DNA from: JAVWGW01 sp036651575
Lineage (GTDB): Bacteria > Actinomycetota > Coriobacteriia > Coriobacteriales > Eggerthellaceae
Direction of reading: 5' to 3'
Length of the DNA stretch: 19,007 bases
Assembly: GCA_036651575.1 (NCBI GenBank)
Contig: JAVVXN010000031.1
Location: 1 to 19,007 of the forward strand
Shown here piece after piece: positions 14,909-19,007 of this stretch. A program made the position numbers and the translations under genes. The notes beneath the pieces are model-generated. The model was given only the letters and a program-made list of their open reading frames with translations. It was not told the DNA's origin and searched no databases. Each line of letters starts with the position of its first letter. Positions within the stretch are counted from its first letter, which is position 1.

Positions 14909-17378
14909 TTTTTTAGAGGGGCTCACGGTAAAAGATGAGTATCTTGCTCGCGTTTTGCGAGGTGAAGAGTATTTGCTTTTCGATGGGGGTATGGGCACGA
15001 TTTTGCAGGCTCAGGGTCTTGAGGCGGGTCGGATGCCGGACTTGTTAAACGTGGAAGAGCCCGAACGAATCAGTGCCATACTGAAGGCGTACGTGGATGC
15101 TGGTGCGCAGGTTGTAACCACCAACACGTTTACCTCTAATGCCCATAAACTAAACGGCGTGGCCAAAGTTTCTGACGTTTTTCATGCGGCGGTGTCGTGC
15201 GCTCGAGCAAGCGGAGCACGGTATGTGGCGGCCAATATTGGGCCAACCGGGTCGTTGTTAAAGCCAATGGGAACGCTTAGTTTTGATGAGGCCTATGAAT
15301 TGTTCCGGGAACAGGTTGTGGCTGCCGAAGCTGCGGGAGCCGATTTGATTTCGCTTGAAACGATGGCTGATCTTCTCGAGACGAAGGCAGCTGTTCTTGC
15401 TGCAAAAGAAAATACTTCACTTCCCGTGTTTGCCTGCATGACCTTTGGAGAAGATGGTCGCACTTTTTTAGGAGCGAGTCCCGAAGCGGCAACGGTCATG
15501 TTGACCGGTTTGGGGGTACATGCAATTGGTGTCAATTGTTCGTTGGGGCCAAAAGAGCTGTTGCCTATCGTGAAGACCATTGCTTGCCATACGCCGCGCC
15601 CGGTCATGGTGCGACCCAATGCTGGACTGCCGCAGATGGTGGACGGCAAAACGGCCTATACGGTCACTCCCGATGATTTTCGGGATGCAATTGCTGAAAT
15701 GCTTGAGAGTGGTATCAATATTATCGCGGGTTGCTGTGGTACGACGGCGGCCTATATTGAAAAGCTTGCGTCACTACTTCAGGGGAAACATCCCATAAAA
15801 CGCGATATTCCTGCATTTTTTAGCGTGACAAGTTCCCAGCATGCCGTCGTGCTTGCTGCCGAAAAGTCGGAGATCGCCGTTATCGGAGAGCGCATCAACC
15901 CGACGGGTAAACCGCGTTTGCAAGAAGCGTTGCGCCAGGGCGATTACGATTATCTAATCGGGGAGGCGATTGCTCAGCAAGAAGCTGGTGCCAACATTCT
16001 CGATGTCAATGTTGGTCTGCCCGACATCGATGAGACGGCAACATTGGTGCAAACCATTGAAAGGCTACAGGCGGTTTCGGCACTGCCCTTACAGATCGAT
16101 TCGAGCGATCCGGTTGCTATAGGGGCGGCAGCTCGCGCGTATGCGGGAAAACCCCTGATCAATTCCGTTAACGGCAAGGATGAAAGCTTGCGGGCGATTC
16201 TTCCTTTGGTTAAGCGCTACGGATGCGCGGTGGTGGGTCTCACGCTTGACGAACGGGGTATTCCCGCAACTGCGCAAGAGCGATGTGCCATTGCGGAAAA
16301 GATTGTGGCAGCGACGGATTCTTACGGGATTCCTCGGTGTGATGTCGTAATCGATTGTTTGGTTATGGCCGCATCAACCAATCAAAATGAAGTGTTGGAG
16401 ATTCTGCGTTCGATCACGTTGGTTAAGGCACGTCTTGGGGTAAAAACGGTGCTTGGGGTTTCGAATATCAGCTTTGGCTTGCCCAGAAGAGAATTGGTGA
16501 ATGCGACGTTTTTAGCAGCTGCTTTCGGAGCGGGGCTTGATATGCCGATCTTGAATCCGCTCTCTTGTTTTTATCAAGATGTCGTAAACAGCTTCCTGGT
16601 GCTCAATGGTCAAGATGTCAATGCGGAGGCTTTTATCGGAGAGTACGCCAAAAGGAGTGACTCTTACCAGGCGATTTGTTCGGGCGGTTTACCTCAACAA
16701 ACCGGTGGGGGAGATCTTGGGGATGTCGATGCGCTCGATAGAGACGGTAAACCTCTTGATCTTGCTGCTCACGTCAAGCATCTGATCTTGACCGGTCGTA
16801 AAGCTCAGATGGAAGCTGCTACGATGCAGCTCCTTGCCGACCGTGAACCGATGGAAGTTATCAATGGGATATTTATTCCGGTTCTCGATGAAGTGGGCAA
16901 TAAGTTTGATAAAGGCGAATTTTTTCTGCCTCAACTTATGGCTTCTGCCGAAGCGGTGAAGAAGGGCTTTGATGTTGTGCGGGCGCACTCGGTCGACCAT
17001 GCGGTTGAAGAGAAGGGTGCGGTGTGTATTGCAACGGTTAAAGACGACATTCACGATATCGGAAAAAATATTGTAAAAATGCTGCTCGAAAACTATGGGT
17101 ATTGCGTATACGATTTGGGTCGCGACGTATCTCCTGCTGCCGTTGTCGAGGCAGTCAAAGAGCACGATGTTAAACTTGTGGGCCTTTCGGCGCTTATGAC
17201 TACCACGGTGAGGGCGATGGCTGAAACCATTGAGTTGTTGCACAACGAAGTGCCTGACTGCAAGGTGTTTGTGGGAGGGGCTGTTCTAAACCCTGAATAT
17301 GCCGAAATGGTGGGAGCTGACTTTTACGGGAAGGATGCCGCTGAAGCGGCACGTATTGTAGGAAGATTTTTTGCTTAG
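14898..17378 (+). CDS. metH: Cobalamin-dependent methionine synthase lacking the reactivation domain
   Basis: An 826-residue enzyme transferring the methyl group of 5-methyl-THF via cobalamin to homocysteine. Domains in order: homocysteine-binding barrel with DGGMGTILQ and zinc ligands C214 (GVNCS) and C279/C280 (AGCCGTT); pterin-binding barrel from E331 (ERINPTGKPR) through the VNGKDESLR and GVSNISFGLPRR segments; a four-helix cap from about 615; and a B12-binding Rossmann domain with DDIHDIGKN, H719 being the lower axial ligand. It stops where E. coli MetH (about 1227 residues) continues into the activation domain, which here is the preceding gene. The start ATG 14898 has GGGGAGG seven bases upstream and lies within the preceding gene, so translation is coupled. 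No cobalamin riboswitch precedes the operon. Confidence 0.96.
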   Translation: MNHDFLEGLTVKDEYLARVLRGEEYLLFDGGMGTILQAQGLEAGRMPDLLNVEEPERISAILKAYVDAGAQVVTTNTFTSNAHKLNGVAKVSDVFHAAVSCARASGARYVAANIGPTGSLLKPMGTLSFDEAYELFREQVVAAEAAGADLISLETMADLLETKAAVLAAKENTSLPVFACMTFGEDGRTFLGASPEAATVMLTGLGVHAIGVNCSLGPKELLPIVKTIACHTPRPVMVRPNAGLPQMVDGKTAYTVTPDDFRDAIAEMLESGINIIAGCCGTTAAYIEKLASLLQGKHPIKRDIPAFFSVTSSQHAVVLAAEKSEIAVIGERINPTGKPRLQEALRQGDYDYLIGEAIAQQEAGANILDVNVGLPDIDETATLVQTIERLQAVSALPLQIDSSDPVAIGAAARAYAGKPLINSVNGKDESLRAILPLVKRYGCAVVGLTLDERGIPATAQERCAIAEKIVAATDSYGIPRCDVVIDCLVMAASTNQNEVLEILRSITLVKARLGVKTVLGVSNISFGLPRRELVNATFLAAAFGAGLDMPILNPLSCFYQDVVNSFLVLNGQDVNAEAFIGEYAKRSDSYQAICSGGLPQQTGGGDLGDVDALDRDGKPLDLAAHVKHLILTGRKAQMEAATMQLLADREPMEVINGIFIPVLDEVGNKFDKGEFFLPQLMASAEAVKKGFDVVRAHSVDHAVEEKGAVCIATVKDDIHDIGKNIVKMLLENYGYCVYDLGRDVSPAAVVEAVKEHDVKLVGLSALMTTTVRAMAETIELLHNEVPDCKVFVGGAVLNPEYAEMVGADFYGKDAAEAARIVGRFFA

Positions 17379-17415
17379 TTTCTTCGAAGCAATCAAGCGC
17401 ATGGGGTAAATGGGC

Positions 17416-17445
17416 GGTGTGAAACGCACCACGAGCGGTCTTTTT
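17416..17445 (+). terminator. Weak terminator candidate after metH
   Basis: GGTGTG (17416-17421) and CGCACC (17425-17430) form a 6-bp stem with one G-T pair and an AAA loop. A TTTTT run follows only 10 bases later, so it is a poor match to the standard form. Confidence 0.3.
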
Positions 17446-17455
17446 GCTGCAAAAA
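17441..17455. repeat. Perfect inverted repeat between metH and veg
   Basis: TTTTTGC-T-GCAAAAA has perfect 7-base arms around one base. It lies about 40 bases upstream of the veg -10 box and could be an operator or part of a termination structure. Confidence 0.45.
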
Positions 17456-17495
17456 TGTCCGTTTACCAAGAATAACTAGCTTTTCTTGACGGGCG

Positions 17496-17504
17496 TGGTA
17501 TAAT
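17496..17504 (+). promoter_or_regulatory. Extended -10 promoter for veg
   Basis: TGGTATAAT is a perfect extended -10. The nearby TTGACG (17486-17491) is only 7 bases away and cannot be its -35. The predicted transcript starts near 17511, about 40 bases before the ATG. Confidence 0.65.
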
Positions 17505-17550
17505 TTCGAACTGTTATTTTTGTACCAATACACGCAAGAAAAGAGACAGC

Positions 17551-17898
17551 ATGGATTTAGCGAAACAGGCAAAAATCGTCGACTCCATTCATGATACTTT
17601 GGATGATTTTATTGGTCAACGGTTACGAGTACGCGCGAACATGGGGCGCTCTAAGATCGTCGAATGTGAAGGGGTTTTAACCCAGGTTCATCCACAGCTT
17701 TTTATTATGGAAGTTGATCGCAAGCGGGGCCGTACGGCCCGTCAATCGTATCAGTATGTCGATGTTTTGACCGGTATGGTCGAGCTGAGCCGCGATGGTG
17801 AGCCCCTGTTCGATCCCTTTATCGAAGAGGCGCCCGTAGAGCCGATTTGTGCCGTAGCAGTTGAAGATACGGCTGAAGCAGAAGAGGTTTTCATCTAG
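17551..17898 (+). CDS. veg: Veg-family protein
   Basis: A 115-residue small protein of the VEG family (PF06257). The core matches the family: IHDTLDDFIGQRLRVRANMGRSKIVECEGVLTQVHPQLFIMEVD, then a Tyr/Val strand (SYQYVDVLTGMVEL) and a region ending in a Glu/Ala-rich acidic tail of about 25 residues. Veg of Bacillus subtilis (about 86 residues) is a highly transcribed gene linked to biofilm matrix expression; the biochemical role is not settled. The tail makes this copy longer. It carries its own strong extended -10, agreeing with high expression. It is convergent with apbE, the two stops being only 9 bases apart with no terminator in between. Confidence 0.92.
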   Translation: MDLAKQAKIVDSIHDTLDDFIGQRLRVRANMGRSKIVECEGVLTQVHPQLFIMEVDRKRGRTARQSYQYVDVLTGMVELSRDGEPLFDPFIEEAPVEPICAVAVEDTAEAEEVFI

Positions 17899-17907
17899 AA
17901 CCATTGG

Positions 17908-18876
17908 TTAGTACGCGCTAGTGACTTTGTTGTTCATGTCGACAAAGTACGCTTGCGTAATTTCGGGGCGTCGCCGGGCAAAGGTGACGCCTTCTTTTAT
18001 GCCAAGAGCCAAAAGGGTCGTCGAAAACCCGTCGCAGTCGGCAGAGTGTGGAGCGACAATAGTAACGCCGGCGACATCGGTTTGTACGGGCATGCCATCG
18101 GTGGTGCTGAGGATGTGATGGTAAAAATGCCCCTCTTTCGTAAAGCAACGTTCGTAGACGCCGCTTGTGACCGCTGATGCATTGGCGACTTCGAGCACCT
18201 GGAGAATCTGTTCTTTATTGTGGGGGTCTTGAAGCCCAATCCGCCAGGCACTCCCGTCGGGCTTGCGGCCGTGCGCAACGGCATTGCCCCCTAAGTTCAC
18301 GATGAAGCTTGCAAGGCCACCAGCAAGGAGAGTGTCGGTCAGTTGATCGGCGATATAGCCTTTCGCCATGCCCCCGACGTCTACCGCTGTTTCGGGGTCG
18401 TTCAGGCGAGCAAAAAACGAACCACCATCTTCCCAGAGTTTGAGGTTGCGCCAGTTGACGTGGGTGAGGGCGGCATCAAGTTCCAAACGGGAAGGAATAT
18501 GCTGAGCGGTAAAATCCCATAGGCGTACGACTGCACCCATGGTGATGTCGAAGCATCCTTCACTTGCTTCGCAGTAGTGCTGTGCGGCCAAGAGCACCTC
18601 GTAGGTTTCTGCGGCTAATGCAACGGTGGAACCCCTTGCTGCATTGAGTAGCGCGATGTCGGAGTGATCAAGCGTGCGGGAAAAGTGCTGCTCGAAGTAG
18701 CGGCACCGCTGTCGTGCCGCGTCGAATGCCGCACGACAGGTCGCTTCGTCGCCAAAGGCCTGCAGCGAGATAATGGTATTGAAGGCATAAAACAGTGCCG
18801 TGAACATGCCGGCGTCGGTTGGCCCGAAAAGGTTATAAGTTTCTTCGAGCGGGATATGATCGTGTTGTTGTTCCAT
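17908..18876 (-). CDS. apbE: FAD:protein FMN transferase (ApbE family)
   Basis: A 322-residue ApbE-type flavin transferase, which links FMN from FAD to a Thr/Ser of a target protein with Mg2+. Motifs in order: CFDITMGAVVRLWDF (108-122), DVGGMAKGYIAD (166-177), NLGGN (194-198), TSGVYER (237-243), HHILST (253-258) and ADCDGFSTTLLALG (279-292), with the Asp and Thr expected at the metal/FAD site. No signal peptide or lipobox is present: the N-terminus is MEQQHDHIPLEETYN, so it appears cytosolic, unlike many ApbE lipoproteins. The start ATG (18876-18874) has no Shine-Dalgarno and stands 6 bases behind a TATACT box, implying a leaderless message. No substrate flavoprotein (Rnf, Nqr or fumarate reductase) is in the window. 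Confidence 0.93.
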   Translation of the reverse strand: MEQQHDHIPLEETYNLFGPTDAGMFTALFYAFNTIISLQAFGDEATCRAAFDAARQRCRYFEQHFSRTLDHSDIALLNAARGSTVALAAETYEVLLAAQHYCEASEGCFDITMGAVVRLWDFTAQHIPSRLELDAALTHVNWRNLKLWEDGGSFFARLNDPETAVDVGGMAKGYIADQLTDTLLAGGLASFIVNLGGNAVAHGRKPDGSAWRIGLQDPHNKEQILQVLEVANASAVTSGVYERCFTKEGHFYHHILSTTDGMPVQTDVAGVTIVAPHSADCDGFSTTLLALGIKEGVTFARRRPEITQAYFVDMNNKVTSAY

Positions 18877-18882
18877 GATTTC

Positions 18883-18888
18883 AGTATA
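18883..18888 (-). promoter_or_regulatory. -10 box of apbE, placing +1 at the start codon
   Basis: On the minus strand TATACT (18888-18883) is followed by six bases, GAAATC, and then the ATG. The expected transcription start is the A of the ATG. No good -35 is seen. Confidence 0.55.
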
Positions 18889-18953
18889 AAGCTATGGCGG
18901 CTTGAAAAATTGCACTCTTTCCTTGGATATTGCGGTGATGATGTGATTGCCAT

Positions 18954-18982
18954 TTGACAAAACACCCGCTTACGGGGAAAAT
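18954..18982 (+). promoter_or_regulatory. Plus-strand promoter reading out of the window
   Basis: TTGACA (18954-18959) is a perfect -35, and GAAAAT (18977-18982) is a 4/6 -10 at the ideal 17-base spacing. It points to a gene or RNA that starts just beyond the right edge. Nothing else is recognised in 18889-19007. Confidence 0.45.
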
Positions 18983-19007
18983 ACTGCTTCGCGTGAAAGC
19001 GCCTTAT

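Noticed and set aside
17486..17504. TTGACG plus TATAAT as a classical veg promoter
   Set aside because: The two boxes are separated by only 7 bases; the TG before TATAAT makes an extended -10 the better reading.
18664..18957. Plus-strand frame running over the apbE start
   Set aside because: It is mainly antisense to apbE and has no ribosome site.
18960..19007. tRNA or rRNA start at the right edge
   Set aside because: The short GC-rich end shows no cloverleaf arm or rRNA leader motif in the bases available.

Overview
The window reads as ordinary chromosome from an anaerobic Actinobacterium, most likely the class Coriobacteriia (Eggerthella/Cryptobacterium-like). The reasons are the gene set (feoAB, short-type leuCD, Veg, a split methionine synthase with a separate reactivation protein, cytosolic-looking ApbE), a base composition near 50% GC judged by eye, and a mixture of Shine-Dalgarno genes with genes whose start codon lies directly behind a -10 box. 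The genus is a guess from the protein sequences. I see no prophage, insertion sequence, CRISPR array, tRNA or rRNA.

Layout. At the left edge is the 5' part of a YfcC-type membrane carrier (minus strand). It is divergent from a translationally coupled ferrous iron uptake operon, feoA-feoB, whose promoter overlaps a DtxR/IdeR-like box and is followed by a 22-codon leader ORF. Next come a polytopic LPG-synthase-TM/flippase-like protein and an ATP-grasp ligase that overlaps it by 17 bases, then a small proline-rich two-helix membrane protein closed by a clear UUCG terminator. The leucine genes leuC-leuD-leuB follow, then hisS and aspS and a second good terminator.

The right part carries a one-carbon/methionine unit: metF, a free-standing methionine synthase reactivation protein with a C-terminal cysteine cluster, and a metH that lacks that domain. 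Then come veg with its own extended -10 promoter and a convergent minus-strand apbE. A consensus -35 element near the right edge suggests another plus-strand transcript begins just outside the window.

How the genes work together. FeoA/FeoB import Fe(II). MetF makes 5-methyl-THF, which MetH uses to methylate homocysteine, and the separate SAM-dependent partner would rescue MetH after cob(II)alamin formation. LeuC/D/B convert 2-isopropylmalate to the 2-oxo precursor of leucine; leuA is not in the window. The flippase-like and ATP-grasp pair has no known assignment and is the best candidate for an undescribed function. The other points worth checking are the leaderless starts, the feoA leader ORF and iron box, two short palindromes sharing a TTTGC/GCAAA core, and two degenerate copies of an interspersed intergenic motif.
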